DNA of 64,000 nucleotides from Pelodera strongyloides. Lineage: Eukaryota > Nematoda > Chromadorea > Rhabditida > Rhabditidae. The position numbers were made by a program, and so were the translations under genes. The DNA is taken from positions 1 through 64,000 of the forward strand of contig JAANDG010000298.1 in the NCBI GenBank assembly GCA_036852015.1. Direction: 5' to 3'. Of the stretch, positions 28,120 through 39,125 are shown one piece after another. The notes under the pieces are model-generated. The model was given only the letters and a program-made list of their open reading frames with translations. It was not told the DNA's origin and did not search any database. Position 1 is the first letter of the stretch, and each line of letters opens with the position of its first letter.

Positions 28120-29278
28120 TTACAGTGTTGGAAGAAGGCAAACGAAAGCGATTGGTTCGTTAAGGAATCTGTCCGTCGTGCTCCAATAGTTGTAACTTAT
28201 GAACGCGGCGTCGCCAACCGGCTCACCTAAAATGTTTTATAAAGAAAGATACCATGACATGCCGCACTAATTCACATTCGTGCAAAATTTGCAACGCCCA
28301 AGTGCATCGAATCACTATCTTAAAATGTGAAAAAAGCTAATAGCATAGTGGGACTGATTATAAATAGGCTACGATCTTTGACTCTCGGAAAAAATCTAAC
28401 TACAAGAATATACATCCAGCGGAAATAAAACACCGGATGAAAAATAAGCGTACCCTTCTCCCACTTCACCCACGTGACATTTGATTTGTCAGTCCATGCC
28501 CAGTCAGTTGGCTTACTGAAATCTCTGTAGAAACCAATCCACACATCTCTTCCGCCGACATCTAAAATTCTAGCAATGAATTAACTGAACTGCAAGTGAA
28601 ATTGCAGTGGATTCCATCAAAACAAACCAGTTAACCGGTGGACGTAATACAGCTATTCAAATAAAGTTGAAAAAGGCTTACGGTCCTGTTGGAATTGATA
28701 GACAGCACGTTGTTGAAAGTTGTTGTGGATGGAAACAAGGTGCCCATTTAAGCTAACACAGGTTTGTTCGGCATCGGGAAATGTTCGTTCTAAATGATAT
28801 GTTACGGAATTTTCTCATACACTCTTTTGTCACGTCTTATTTTCTATTCTACCTCTGTTCAATTTTAGATGTCGGTTACACGTAAAATAAGGTTTCGTGA
28901 AGACAGTTAGACAAGAAAGTGGGTAGATTCAATATTTCTGTGAGCGGTCGTTTCCAATAAAGAAACACGAGTTATACCACGCGCTATTCACGATCTTCTG
29001 CAATCACACCACACTAGAAAATGCAAGCTTTGACTAAAAATAGTGCTTAGATTCGTTTTCACCGTTGCTAAACCGCCTTATTTTACAGACATATTGGGAA
29101 TAACTCAGAACTGTAACGTTCGTTAAAAAGACTATAGGCTTTTACCATTGGGGTGTCCGTAGAGGCAACCGTTGAACAAATCGCTGAAGATGGAACTGTC
29201 AGGACACGTCGCATTTTGCGAAGAAACAATACTTTGGAATAGGAACAGGCAAAATATAAAGCAGACAATTCTGTTCAT
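28120..29278 (-). CDS. Secreted single-domain C-type lectin A
   Basis: Four exons on the minus strand: 29278-29146, 28789-28682, 28561-28454, 28226-28120; all introns phase 1; 151 residues ending in TAA. The protein begins with a signal peptide (MNRIVCFIFCLFLFQSIVSS), then CPDSSIFSDLFNGCLYGHPN, then the lectin core: DAEQTCVSLNGHLVSIHN, VWIGFYRDF, WAWTD, VTWVKWEKGEPVGD and a terminal FVCLLPTL. The C-x-x-L-x-G-H-L-V-S-I-H and WIG motifs define a C-type lectin-like fold. The calcium-site EPN/WND residues are not canonical (EPV, no WND) and one usual cysteine partner is missing, so calcium-dependent sugar binding is doubtful. In nematodes such proteins are often made in gut or skin and linked to immunity or host contact; that role here is inference. 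It lies head-to-tail with lectin B. Confidence 0.88.
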
Positions 29279-29522
29279 TATAACTGGAAGTTCGCAGAAC
29301 GCTGGCACCACGGCGTGCATTTGAGTACATTCTTATCAGAAAGGAATGAAATGTCATCACGAAATCGTTTATTGATCAGTGACCAAAGGATCAGAAGACT
29401 TGAAATATAGTGTGTTTTGGGCACAACTTTGAAGAAACCCCTTTCGTCAGTATCTCGATTTTTATGGAAATTTTATTTGTGCACGAAATAATGACAAAAT
29501 ACGTAGTATTATAATGACATCA

Positions 29523-31538
29523 CTATGGTGTTGTCATAGGCAGCAAGCATACAAAAAGTCGTCGTTCGTTGAAAATCTTGTCGGTTGTTCCCCAGAGGTT
29601 CGCTCGTACGTAAGTTATGTCGCCGACCGGCTCTCCTGAAAATTGACACCTGCATTCTAATACGCATGTCACTTTAAGTTAATTTTTTTTCCAAAATAAG
29701 GGAGCGCATATTTCGGGTTATGATCTTTAACATAAATATGAAGTTACAAGAAAGTAAAGAAGTTGGCAAGCCGTTAGGATTATAGTGTGACCTTCATAGT
29801 TTCGTTTTAATCAACCAATTTTGTTTTTCTGGAACTTGTCCTGGTGATGATCTAGCTTTAACGAAACGTTGTTTGTGGTTGCTGGCAGAAGATTACAGTT
29901 TTCTATTTCAAAGCATACCTCTGTCCCATTTTGACCATGTATAGGTGGAGTTGTCAGTCCACATCCAAGGTGTGATTGGTTTCACATAGACATCTCTCCA
30001 AAGACCAATCCAAAAGTCTCGGCCACCAACAGCTGAACATTGAAAAAGGCATTAAACATGTACATAAGTTGGAAAAGGCATTAAACATGTACATAAGTGT
30101 ACAACTTCAGACAGAGGGACAAAACGGCATCAGCTGATAGCTATATCACCAGCAACCGATACATACAGGATGGTCCAATAGTTTTAAACCCTGGCATTTC
30201 AACCACCAAAACAATAATATTGATGCAATGAACACGCGATTCGTTTTAATCAACGCGTTATAATGTTTTGCAGCATAAAACAAATAGAGTTTTCAAAATA
30301 TCCCTCCTATTCCTTCACACAGTCCTCCAGGTGCTTCCTGAACGAGCCCTCCGTGGAACGCAGGTATTTGGCGACACTTCAGCGTATAACTTCGGAAGGA
30401 CAGTACGGAGTGAGGTCAAATTTGTGTGAGAGAAGGTGTAGGTCTTCCCCTCCAAGTGTGACCAGGTGCGAAAGTCGGAAGAATTCAGTTCGGACGAAAA
30501 CTGTTGATATTCCGCATGGCTTCAAATCCAGAAAACACGGGCACGAGAACGGCCCTACACGATCGTCGACTCATGAGCTGATGTTACGTCTTGTTTGAGG
30601 CTCAACTGTATTCCATTGCAATAATTACGGCTCCATGGAAGCAAAGACATCATCAATACGTTTTGTAGACAATTTTGACTGTGCATTTCGACGCAGTTAG
30701 TCACAAATACCCGTGATGTCGTTTCCGTCGACGTCACAGCCGCCCAGCTGACGATGGCGACCGGACGTAGGACTCTTTCGTCTCTGTTGGCATCCTGGAC
30801 CGATTTGCAAAGCATATGCCGGTTTTGGTGGCTGTAGACCTACTGGTTCGTGAATAAAGCTCGTCTGAAAGAAGGATACCCGAGGCACGTTCCTCACGAC
30901 GAATTTTATCAAGCTGACATGTTCGCTTTCCGACATCATTAATCAGCGAGCAGAAAAGATATCATCATGGTACTTCACAACGCCTTAGATAACAGTATGA
31001 CGAACCTTGGTGGAAAATATCACATCATTTCAATGAAAACTCATGAAATTATTCAATTTCGAAAAAATTTCTTCCAGGGTTTAAAACTATTGGACCACCC
31101 TGTACATCTGTTAACTGTGAGAAGGAAACATCACAAAACAAAACACTCCTACCGGCTTGTTGGTATTCCCAAACGGTACGATGTTCGAACATGTTGTGAA
31201 TTGAAACTAGATGCCCATTCAGTCCCACACATACCTTTTCGGCATCGGTGAATGACTCATCTGTAATATGACTTGTTCTTATGCAAAAGCCTCACATTTT
31301 GCTTGAACATGGTGTCATAAGTACTCCAATTTTTCACAATTATCTCTATGGTTTTCTCAATATAACAAAACAACCACTGATATTCGTTATGAAAGAAAAG
31401 ACCGTTTGGATGTGCGTAGAGGCAGTTGTTGAATACATCGCTGAATATAGTTCCATTAGAGCAGGTGCCGTTTTGTGCAGCGGTTACTTCAAGGCAAACA
31501 ATGAAAACCAGTAGAATATGTGGAACAAAGTTTTTCAT
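29523..31538 (-). CDS. Secreted single-domain C-type lectin B
   Basis: Four exons on the minus strand: 31538-31403, 31260-31153, 30032-29919, 29635-29523; all introns phase 1; 156 residues ending in TAG. The signal peptide (MKNFVPHILLVFIVCLEVTA) is followed by CSNGTIFSDVFNNCLYAHPN, DAEKVCVGLNGHLVSIHN, FWIGLWRDV, WMWTDNS, YTWSKWDRGEPVGD and FVCLLPMTTP. Exon sizes and phases mirror lectin A, so the two arose by tandem duplication. The first donor is a weak GTCTTT. Intron 2 contains a decayed 937-bp DNA transposon, but the reading frame is intact. As in A, canonical calcium-binding residues are replaced, so ligand type is open. Confidence 0.87.
30166..31102 (-). mobile_element. Decayed maT/Tc1-mariner transposon in lectin B intron 2
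   Basis: The element is bounded by 29-bp inverted repeats that differ at one position (30166-30194 and 31074-31102). The outer bases are CAGG(A/G)TGGTCCAATAG and a TA dinucleotide lies on each side, the target duplication of Tc1/mariner elements. The minus strand carries transposase remnants in shifting frames: LIKFVVRNVP, FVTNCVEMHSQNCLQNVLMM, then SLLPWSRN and LKQDVTSAHESTIV, matching the order of the maT-type catalytic domain (…VTS…LLPW…QD…AH). Frameshifts and stops make it inactive. Confidence 0.85.
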
Positions 31539-32250
31539 TGGTTCTTGTCAGACTTGGTGTTGTGAATCATTTTGAACTTGTTTAGTTTTAAGCATCCCTT
31601 ATCAGCTGCATGGGAATTGTCATACATGGAATATAAAGAACACAGTTTTTTTCATTGTTGAACCTGTATTTAGTATAGTTGACTTGATGACTAGAACTTG
31701 TCGTGCGTGACCACTAGATCTGTGAACAAATTCCAATATAGAGAATTTAGAATGCAACTAATAATTACTTAATTGAAACGTTAAGGAAAAGAACCAGTTT
31801 TACAGCATGAATGAAACTTGGGGAAAAAATACTCATGAAAATATGCTCAACATCGATAAACAGACTGCAGGCCAATCAGCCGATCGATAATTTATTTGTA
31901 ATAGAGTAGGCATGATATCCTTACTGGTAAACTATCATCAGGTCAGAGGATGAGCAATAGGATACATAAATTATAAAATTGTTTCAGCCCTCCATATTTT
32001 TCTTATTTTTTTTTGTTTTGCGCAATCTTCATCTGCGTCTAGTATCGAATGTTTAAAAAACCAAAAGCATCTAAAAACTAGTGGACCTGATTATGCAGTT
32101 ACTATGGAATCTTGTATATGTCAAAGCCTACTATGCAATTAGCTTAATAAATTTCGTTTTACAGAAACTGCGGCGTTATGACAGTAATCTTCATAGCGTA
32201 CCTCAACGTTTTTTCATTCATGACCGTACAGCATAGCTGGTCTTGTTGGA
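31539..32250. other. Intergenic stretch
   Basis: No ORF, RNA gene or delimitable repeat seen. It includes the likely promoter of lectin B just above 31,538. Confidence 0.5.
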
Positions 32251-32399
32251 TTAGATTGCATTGTTTGGTGTGATCAAGTGGACAATGCAGTGGTCAATGC
32301 TTTCGGAATGATGTGACAGTTCATGGAGAAACTTGGCGGCATCGCCGTTCCAAAAACGAGCATCAGCCACAGCGTGGCCGCAACCACCACTTAGAGCAC

Positions 32400-32605
32400 G
32401 CGGAGAGTGTGTAAATGGACATTTAACGCAAGTTGGGTACCTGCGGCACACTTTTTGTAGATTTCGCGGCAGTCGTGCCAGTTCGCTTCAAGTGGCTCTG
32501 CGTCCGCCTTAGGTGTGCCACTAACTTTGCGCACCCGATCACTGGCCCCTCTGCGGCGGACCCTCATTTTTGGCACGGCGATGTCGCCATGTTTCACGTC
32601 TTACA
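32400..32605. repeat. GC-rich dispersed repeat related to the 376-580 block
   Basis: The string CTGCGGCGGACCCTCATTTT and a following CGGCGATG-CGCCATGTTTCACGT resemble the right half of the block near 500-565. The copy is diverged and directly abuts the hairpin at 32,614. Confidence 0.45.
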
Positions 32606-32613
32606 TATATAAA

Positions 32614-32675
32614 GGCAACCCATCGACGAGGTGGAATCACTCTTACGAGTGATTCCACCTCGTCGATGGGTTGCC
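32614..32675. repeat. Perfect 29-bp-arm hairpin
   Basis: Arms 32614-32642 and 32647-32675 are exact reverse complements around a TTAC loop. The right arm is the RTE coding sequence for QPIDEVESL; the left arm is its inverted copy. The structure marks the broken end of the RT fragment next door. Confidence 0.95.
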
Positions 32676-32800
32676 CGGCAAGCATGGCGGATTGGCAGGT
32701 TGACCACTTGTTCTTTAGCCACTTAGTCTTCTTCGCGTTGCACTCTAGTCCGATCGTTGAACTCGAGTCCGAAGTCGCGAGACACAACAGGGATCAACCA
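32640..32800 (-). pseudogene. RTE-type reverse transcriptase fragment
   Basis: The minus strand reads IGLECNAKKTKWLKNKWSTC then GQPIDEVESL, matching the RTE/CR1-like segment just after the YADD palm motif (IGL-x-N-x-K-K-T-K … I-x-E-V-x-S). The fragment is cut short at the hairpin centre. It shares KWSTCQS with the plus-strand palm fragments at 50.5 and 50.9 kb, so they belong to the same RTE family. Confidence 0.75.
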
Positions 32801-33136
32801 AACGACGACGAAAAAAACAAACAACCGTATTTTCTAGATGAATCTCAAGAGAAAACAGCAATACGTTCTCACTCGTGCAAGCCAAATGTATAGTGATTCC
32901 CTTCGCTGCTAACAACGCAAAAAATGCAGGCTACCCAATAAGACACGTGATTTCTTGCTGTCTAGCCGGGGAACAACTTAAAAAAAAATCAAACGGCAGC
33001 ATCAATAGCTGCTCCATTGCATGCTTAGTAAATTTGTGTGTTTAGCCACTTCCTGCTAACGATTCGCCGAGCATAGACGGGGAGTTGGGTCAATCGACAA
33101 CAAGTAAGTTCAGATAGCACAAACAAATTACAAGAG

Positions 33137-33142
33137 TTTATT
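33137..33142 (-). terminator. Polyadenylation signal below P1
   Basis: AATAAA on the minus strand. It lies at the same relative place as the AATAAA at 39,502-39,507 below P2, beside homologous flanking sequence, which supports it as the real 3' end of the P1 transcription unit. Confidence 0.5.
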
Positions 33143-34525
33143 TAACGAAAAAAAAAGAAACACATGACGTGGTCCCCCCGGCAGAGCTTCCTGAAAGAAA
33201 ATTGAATAAGAACACTGAGAAAATGACGCAGAGTACAATATTCTCCTCGAGCAAAACAAGTGATATTCTTAAGTAAAGTAATTACTGAACGATTGACGCA
33301 CGCGGGAAAGGCTCAACATGATATTGCCGAAGTCTATTTTAAAATGGCTGACCTGGATATGAGAAAAAGGAACAGAAAAGACTGACGAGAACCCGCAACT
33401 GGGGGCAAAACCCGACCAATGAAAGATCCTGGAACGAAGGCAAATTACATATAATCACCACATCCGTTTTGTCAGATTTCGAAAAAATATCCAGAACAAA
33501 TGCATACGAAGCAAGCATACGCGTATACAACTCGCATATGGTGAAGGGATAAGTAGCCAAATACTGACCTATTTACCAAAAGTAAGCGGAGAAATGCGGC
33601 AGGACTTCAACAAGCGGAATTGAGTGGAAGAATAAAAGCAAGCACTGCAAATAGCATGAGTGTATACAAAGCAATACCACCTGCTACCCTTGGATAAAGC
33701 CACATGTGGTGTGAGGGTCAAGCAGACAGAAATTGACCTACGTAACAATACAGTGGGCGAAGGAAGAGAGGAACTTGTGGAGGGTGAAGCAGCTCCTGCA
33801 AAAACGCCAGTGTGTACAGAGTGCACTTAGGGAATATGTTTGGAACTGCCAAGACTGCCAAACTAATAGACTTTGAAAAAAGTCGCCTAAATATCAAACA
33901 TGTATGCGTGGTCATTGTGAAATGTGTGGCATTGTGACAACTCGAAGAGAAGGAAAACATGCATTATGATATTTGATCGTTGCCAACAATTGCATATTCT
34001 CAACAACGTACATTGCGGTTCTCAACAAAATTAAACTTCAAGTTTACCTTTTAAATGACGAAGCTGGCAAATTAGTGCACAAAGCGAGAGGAACACCTGA
34101 AAATTTCATACAGTTAATAATTGTAATTCAATTATCGTAACATCATAACCCAACGGAACATGAGTACATGTGCCCAGCTGTGAAAAAATATGCTATTTTC
34201 ACAGGCCAGTCATAACGGCATACATCACACTATTAAAATGACGAAAATGAAAGGCACCAGGTTGTTTGGATTTTCTTAGCTTAGTCGAAGGCAAAGAGAT
34301 AAAAGCAATGATCTCACCTAACAGAGAACACAGTCCAGGGGAAGATCGGACCTGCAATGTGGTTAATAAAATACGCTACCATTGGCTGTGTGACTTCTTC
34401 CTTTATAGCCACCCACATACCCACCTGAGTTCCTAAGCCTAATAAAAATAAATGGCTTGTAGTTGCCATGACTGGAAAAAATCAGCAATAGTTAGTTAAA
34501 CAAACTTGAAAATGACAAAGTCTTA
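33143..34525 (-). other. P1 3' region with conserved exon-like blocks
   Basis: This stretch lies beyond the P1 stop but is partly homologous to 39,508-42,646 below P2. Blocks are bounded by TTGCAG or CCAG on one side and GTGAG or GTCAGC on the other (for example about 34,320-34,353, and one ending at about 33,348). Their lengths are not multiples of three and frames contain stops, so they look like spliced 3' UTR exons or a separate non-coding transcript. Confidence 0.35.
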
Positions 34526-36121
34526 CTAGTTTCCCCGTTTCTTGCCCTTGGGAGTCTTTACAGAAGAAACGGCCTTCTTTTTCTTGGGAGCCTTTTTCTT
34601 CTCAGCCGCTTCCGAATCACTATCGGGTTCCCCAGACGAACCATCTGCTGAGGTTGGCCCTAAAGCAAATCATTTGCAAATTCAGTAATACATTAGGAAA
34701 TTTACAATAACGAGCTAGACAAATGCAACTGAAGCATCAACACATTTACAAATAGTCAAAAAACGCACCGACGGCAGTCCAATTCTTCGGGTCCTTTAGT
34801 TTCACAGACGAATTACCTAAAAATAACAATATTTGCACTGAGGATGCAACCGTGTGTAAACTAGAACAGGCGGAGAGAAAGAGGAAGACCTTTCACGTCT
34901 TTTACGTACAAGAAAAAAAAAGGAAACGTTGTCCCTTTTCAAAGACAAAGATTTGAAGCGAGATGCAACAAATAAACGTACCAAGGGATAGGGCCTTTTT
35001 GCGAGGCTTAGTCTTCTTCGTGTGCTTTCCTGAAATGTTATACCAATTTGATTGAAACATTTATTTTTTACATTTAGCTACCTTATTTAGTTTTTGAAAC
35101 GGAAAAAAATAATAATCAATCCATCAAATAAAGCGTCGTCAATCAAATAATAGTGCGGGACGAGTGTTTTTCGCACTCATTTAGGATTTGTCACCGTAGC
35201 AGCCAAGATAACCAAGTTATAGTGATCCGCAGGTTAAAAAAGGTAAAAGACAAAAAGTAAAAGACAGACCTCTGGGGGGCGACATGTTCACATAGTCAGA
35301 CTCATCAGATGGGGATTCAGCTGGTGATGTAGGTGTCTTCTTGGAAGTTTTAGGACGGCGAGACTGCCCGGGCTCAGCTAAAAGGGCACATGTTTTAGAC
35401 AAATCAGGAAAAAAAGTTTATTACAAACTCTGTTGGTCACCACATCAAACAAAATAAAAAAGAGAAAAAATCGTTTAACCCACATTTTGCACGGGTACCT
35501 CCACGCGCCGGTTTTCCGGATCTGTTTCCACAATCTAAACAATTTATTCAACAATGAATCGCAATCCTCCCGGACACTTTTAAATCACACGGCAGAAAGA
35601 CCAATAGGTTCATACCTCGCAATTTATAACGTCCGACGGTCATAGTCTTCAGTTCTCCGGTCATCTTGAGATATCCTGAAAGCAAGTTTATCAAAATCAC
35701 ATACACGAATTCACACGAAGGAGAGGAAAAGAAAAGGAACAAGCAGTCTAATTTACTAGTGCAAACGAGACAAGAATTAGCTTACTATGTTCATAAGTGT
35801 TCGGAGATTTCGGTTTCATCGACTTCTCAATAAAGCTCTGTTGGGTCGCGTCTGAAGACTCCTGCGTCGACTCTAAAAGTAGAAAACAGTAAGATAATTT
35901 GGAGCAAGAACAGTGGTCGCAAATAAAACATGTTCGCAGAGAGATGAACATGAGGCCACCAGTCAAACTCAACTAATTATTAGTTGCTCATGGTGCAGAG
36001 TTAAATATTCCCGACGTGTTTTCAACTTTAAAGGCAAATATTTCGAGAAAACTATAGAGACCGAATTCACGTTAAGAAATTCCTCACCAGGCGAAATGTC
36101 TCTTCTTTTCTTCGGGGGCAT
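34526..36121 (-). CDS. P1: small basic Y-x-N repeat-locus protein, family unknown
   Basis: Eight exons on the minus strand: 36121-36088, 35872-35786, 35675-35616, 35534-35484, 35377-35270, 35029-34982, 34816-34769, 34659-34526; 189 residues. All seven introns are phase 1. Order of parts: MPPKKRRDISP; a Ser/Gln-rich exon ending PNTYEH; YLKMTGELKTMTVGRYKLRG; a short basic exon; a Ser/Pro exon with SDESDYVNMSPP (Tyr106, a Y-x-N motif); KPRKKALSLG; VKLKDPKNWTAVG; and a tail with SSGEPDSDSE followed by Lys-rich KKKAPKKKKAV. No signal peptide, membrane span or enzyme motif is visible; the protein should be largely disordered. The Lys-rich ends resemble nuclear-localisation sequences. I do not recognise the family. 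The model is supported by exon-by-exon agreement with P2 and P3. Confidence 0.75.
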
Positions 36122-36130
36122 TATTCCTGA
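36122..36130 (-). promoter_or_regulatory. Probable trans-splice acceptor of P1
   Basis: TTTTCAG lies five bases before the P1 ATG on the minus strand, leaving almost no leader. The related genes P2 and P3 also have an acceptor (TTTCAG) a few bases before ATG, which supports the chosen starts. Confidence 0.5.
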
Positions 36131-36375
36131 AAATGAAGATTTACTCAGATTTTTGCAAATTTGCACATTGTAATAGCAGAAGATAAAAGAAACCATCGAC
36201 AAATATACCCAACACATAACAACATAACAACACTGACCTATCCGAGGAGCGAGAATATTTGTTTGAAACTGACGAGATCACGAGGCACTGTAGACAGTTA
36301 TTATAGACGTAGTTTGTTGAGCAGGCAAGACAATATCTATACGCTATTTCACCAGGATATATAGTAATGCTATAT

Positions 36376-36655
36376 ATGCAAATACGTCTATAATAACGTT
36401 TCTAGACGTAACCCAAATACGCATATTAGAACGTTTCTAGACGTAAACCAAATACGTTTATAATAACGTTTCTAGACGTAAACCAAATACGTCTATAATA
36501 ACGTTTCTAGACGTAAACCAAATACGTATATAATAACGTTTCTAGACGTAAACCAAATACGTATATAATAACGTTTCTAGACGTAAACCAAATACGTTTA
36601 TAATAACGTTTCTAAACGTAAATCAAATACGTCTATAATAACGTTTCTAGACGTA
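36376..36655. repeat. 35-bp satellite array, eight copies
   Basis: ACGTTTCTAGACGTA recurs at 36396, 36431, 36466, 36501, 36536, 36571, 36606 and 36641, an exact 35-bp period with few substitutions. Each unit contains ACGTTTCTAGACGT, a small imperfect palindrome. There are no spacers of varied sequence, so it is not a CRISPR array. Two more copies lie at 37,742-37,807 beyond the gypsy fragment. Confidence 0.97.
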
Positions 36656-37503
36656 CGTCGATGTGAATACGCTGGAATGGAAAGGAAGGGACGTCCATGC
36701 GTCCCTAACGGTTCTACAGTGTCCTCGTGCGCATTAACCTTCCTCCTCTTGCATTCCAAACATCGCGCGACAATGTTCTTGACATCCTCATACGTATTCG
36801 TCCACTGAAAGCGCCTTTTCAGGTTGTTCAGTGTTTTCGAGAAACCGAGATGTGCGCTGAGATGGGAAGACTGATGAAACATCTTTACTAGCCGGTCGAT
36901 GATTTTTCTGTCTCTTGGCAGAACTATTGCAGGGGCGGCGAACAACTCCTGCCGCTTTTCACACAAAATACCATCGATCACGTCGTATCTGGCAGTATAT
37001 TTAGGATTGTTTTCAGTGTTTTGCTGAATTGCGTCAATAGCCTGTCGGATCCATTCCGTTTCCTGCTGTACTTCAACCAGTTCATTTCTGCTAACTTCGA
37101 CGTGGTTTACGCTAGCTTCAGGTTCTTGCTTCGGGAGCTTCTTGTTGCTAGACTTTGGTGTTGGGCGTGGTGTGTTTTGCTCGTCCTGACAATATCTGGA
37201 GAGCGCACCTCCGACATAGTTGCTTTTCCCTGGGCGGTAAGTAATTTCGATGTCATATTCTTGAAGAACGAGTTGATACTTCGACAGCCTTCCAAAGGTC
37301 TTTCCTTTTCAACAGGGATGTGAGGGGACGATGGTCGGTGATTGCTGTTCTCTTAGTTCCCAATATGTATGTCCTGAATTCTGTTACCTCGAATACGAGG
37401 ACTAGTACCTCGATTTCGATGGGAGGGTAATTCCTCTTAGCTTTGACCAGTTTCCGACTAGCGTAGGCTATGGGATGTGGTTCTTGCTTCGGGGGGTTAA
37501 CTA
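36656..37503 (-). pseudogene. Ty3/gypsy pol fragment: RNase H and integrase zinc domain
   Basis: The minus strand begins with RNase H text (HPIAYASRKL, then a run of identity to the gypsy pattern up to YILGTKRTAITDHRPLTSLL), shifts frame near 37,290, continues as LQEYDIEITYRPGK, and then gives an open integrase H2C2 domain at about 36,950-36,700 (HQSSHLSAHLGFSKTL … RCLECKRRK). RNase H thus directly precedes integrase, as in Ty3/gypsy pol. Gag, protease and RT are missing, and the integrase core is cut off at the satellite array. Frameshifts and truncation make it inactive. Confidence 0.85.
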
Positions 37504-37743
37504 TGTTGGTGTATCAATATCGATGTGCTGTCGTATCGAGTGTTCGAACCCATGTGCTGTAGCGAATGTAGCCATATACATATTGTACATTCGGGTAATA
37601 AAGGTTAAAGGGGATGTGACCTCAAAATGAACGTCATGCGTTCGGCATGTCAATCAACACTCTGAGGAGAGCGAGCGGGCCAAGCCACACCTCTCTCCTC
37701 AGTGCATTGAGGATTAATTATAGGGTTTGAGTGAGGGTGTCAC
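37504..37743 (-). mobile_element. Probable gypsy LTR next to the pol fragment
   Basis: The 240-bp segment starts TGTGACACCC and ends ACCAACA when read on the minus strand, the usual TG…CA ends of an LTR. It sits between the RNase H fragment and the outer satellite copies. No second LTR is in the window, so boundaries are inferred. Confidence 0.5.
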
Positions 37744-37807
37744 AACGTCTATAATATCGTTTCTAGACGTAAACCAAATACGTCTATAATAACATTTCTA
37801 GACGTAA
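37742..37807. repeat. Outer copies of the 35-bp satellite
   Basis: Two units of the same 35-bp repeat (CGTCTATAATA-CGTTTCTAGACGTAAACC). Together with the array at 36,376-36,655 they show one satellite array split by the gypsy-derived insert. Confidence 0.9.
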
Positions 37808-37859
37808 GCAATGACTAGTCGTAGACTAATTAATATATCATCGTGGAACAGTAAAATAC

Positions 37860-39125
37860 TACGCTTCAAAGGTTTGCGCCTAAGTACCCCGCTATTATGT
37901 TACGCTGCATCGACTCACACCCACTTCTCCGACGTTGGTTGGGAGAACCACAGCTGACATAAGGCGCCGGTAATCTCGGGCTCATAGAACGTTATTAAAG
38001 GATTTGAAAACCGGACCGTTACCCTAATGAAACCCCCAATAAACTCCATATCTGCATCTATTACGTCCGCACTCTAAGGATTAACGCTGATCTTCTTGTC
38101 CTCACGAATATTCTGACGAACAAGAAACACGACTTTTGTGTTTTCAAGAGATTCGACGGAAGAACAAAGAACATCTAAAGATAGAGGGTTACTCGCTGCA
38201 TGTCGGACCCTCGCCAAGAGGAAATGGTGGCGTCGGATTCCTGGTAAAGGAAGAGCTGGCCGGATGGATTATGCTAATCCACTTCTCGACATACCGCCTT
38301 GGACAATTAATACTCAGGGACCCCAACAACCACAAGTGTACTATCTCCATAATATGTGGTTATAGTCCAACTGAAGTTGACCCTCTACAGGAAATTGATC
38401 TGTTCTACGACGACCTGCCCTCTATTATAACAGGCTCTAAGGAATTCCTAAAGGTGGTCTACGGTGACTTCAACGCCAAAATAAGCGCCAGGACAGGCAA
38501 TCTCGACCACCGTATCGGGCCGCACTCTCTTCACCGTAACACCTCCGAAAGCGGAACACGTGTAGTCGGACTCATCTACAGATACAAGCTGTTCCATACA
38601 AACAGCTCCTTCCCCAAACCAGAGGAGAAGCGCTGGACATGGCGAAGTCGAACGGACAAGGAGTTTTCCGAAATCGACCACATTCTGTGCAACCGAATCC
38701 ACCTGGTTCATTATACCTCCCTTCCCTCAGTGGACGCCTGCACAGACCACCGTTTCCTGAGAACTACGATTATTCTACGCCGCTCATCTATTAAGCGAGC
38801 TTACAGAAGCACACGACGAATGAAAAGATGTGGTAACCTTGATACGCAGTAATTACAAATTATACTGTCCGACACCGGCCCCGACATCAATCTCTTGTTG
38901 AACTGCGATCCCGACCTCATCAAGAAACGCTATGCCGATGGACAAAAAAACGCAGAACCCAACGCAAAGACAACCTTATGTCAGCCCAACCGAATAAGCG
39001 ACCGAACAAAGTGGCACCTGAACAGTCGTCGCAGTCTACTGAACGATCCGGACACGTCCCCAATTCAGGCCGGACTTTCCGCAAGAGGACTGTCAAGAGC
39101 ACAGTTCACTGAAGAACAATAACCG
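37860..39125 (+). pseudogene. RTE-type non-LTR retrotransposon, endonuclease fragment
   Basis: The plus frame 38136-38852 (and an out-of-frame lead-in from about 38,070) is an exonuclease-endonuclease-phosphatase domain of RTE type: CFQEIRRKN, GGVGFLVKE, YGDFNAKI, WTWRSRTDKEFSEIDHIL and a CTDHRFLRT end correspond to the family's catalytic motifs (QE, GDFNA, IDH, SDHR). A degenerate linker follows to about 39,120; no reverse transcriptase is attached. The frame is open for 238 codons, so the insertion may be fairly young, but the element is truncated at both ends. Confidence 0.85.

Noticed and set aside
30263..30598. 111-codon plus ORF inside the lectin B intron
   Set aside because: It lies in the decayed transposon, antisense to the transposase remnant.
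36376..36655. Regular repeats suggesting a CRISPR array
   Set aside because: The 35-bp units are directly adjacent with no variable spacers, and the DNA is eukaryotic. It is a satellite.
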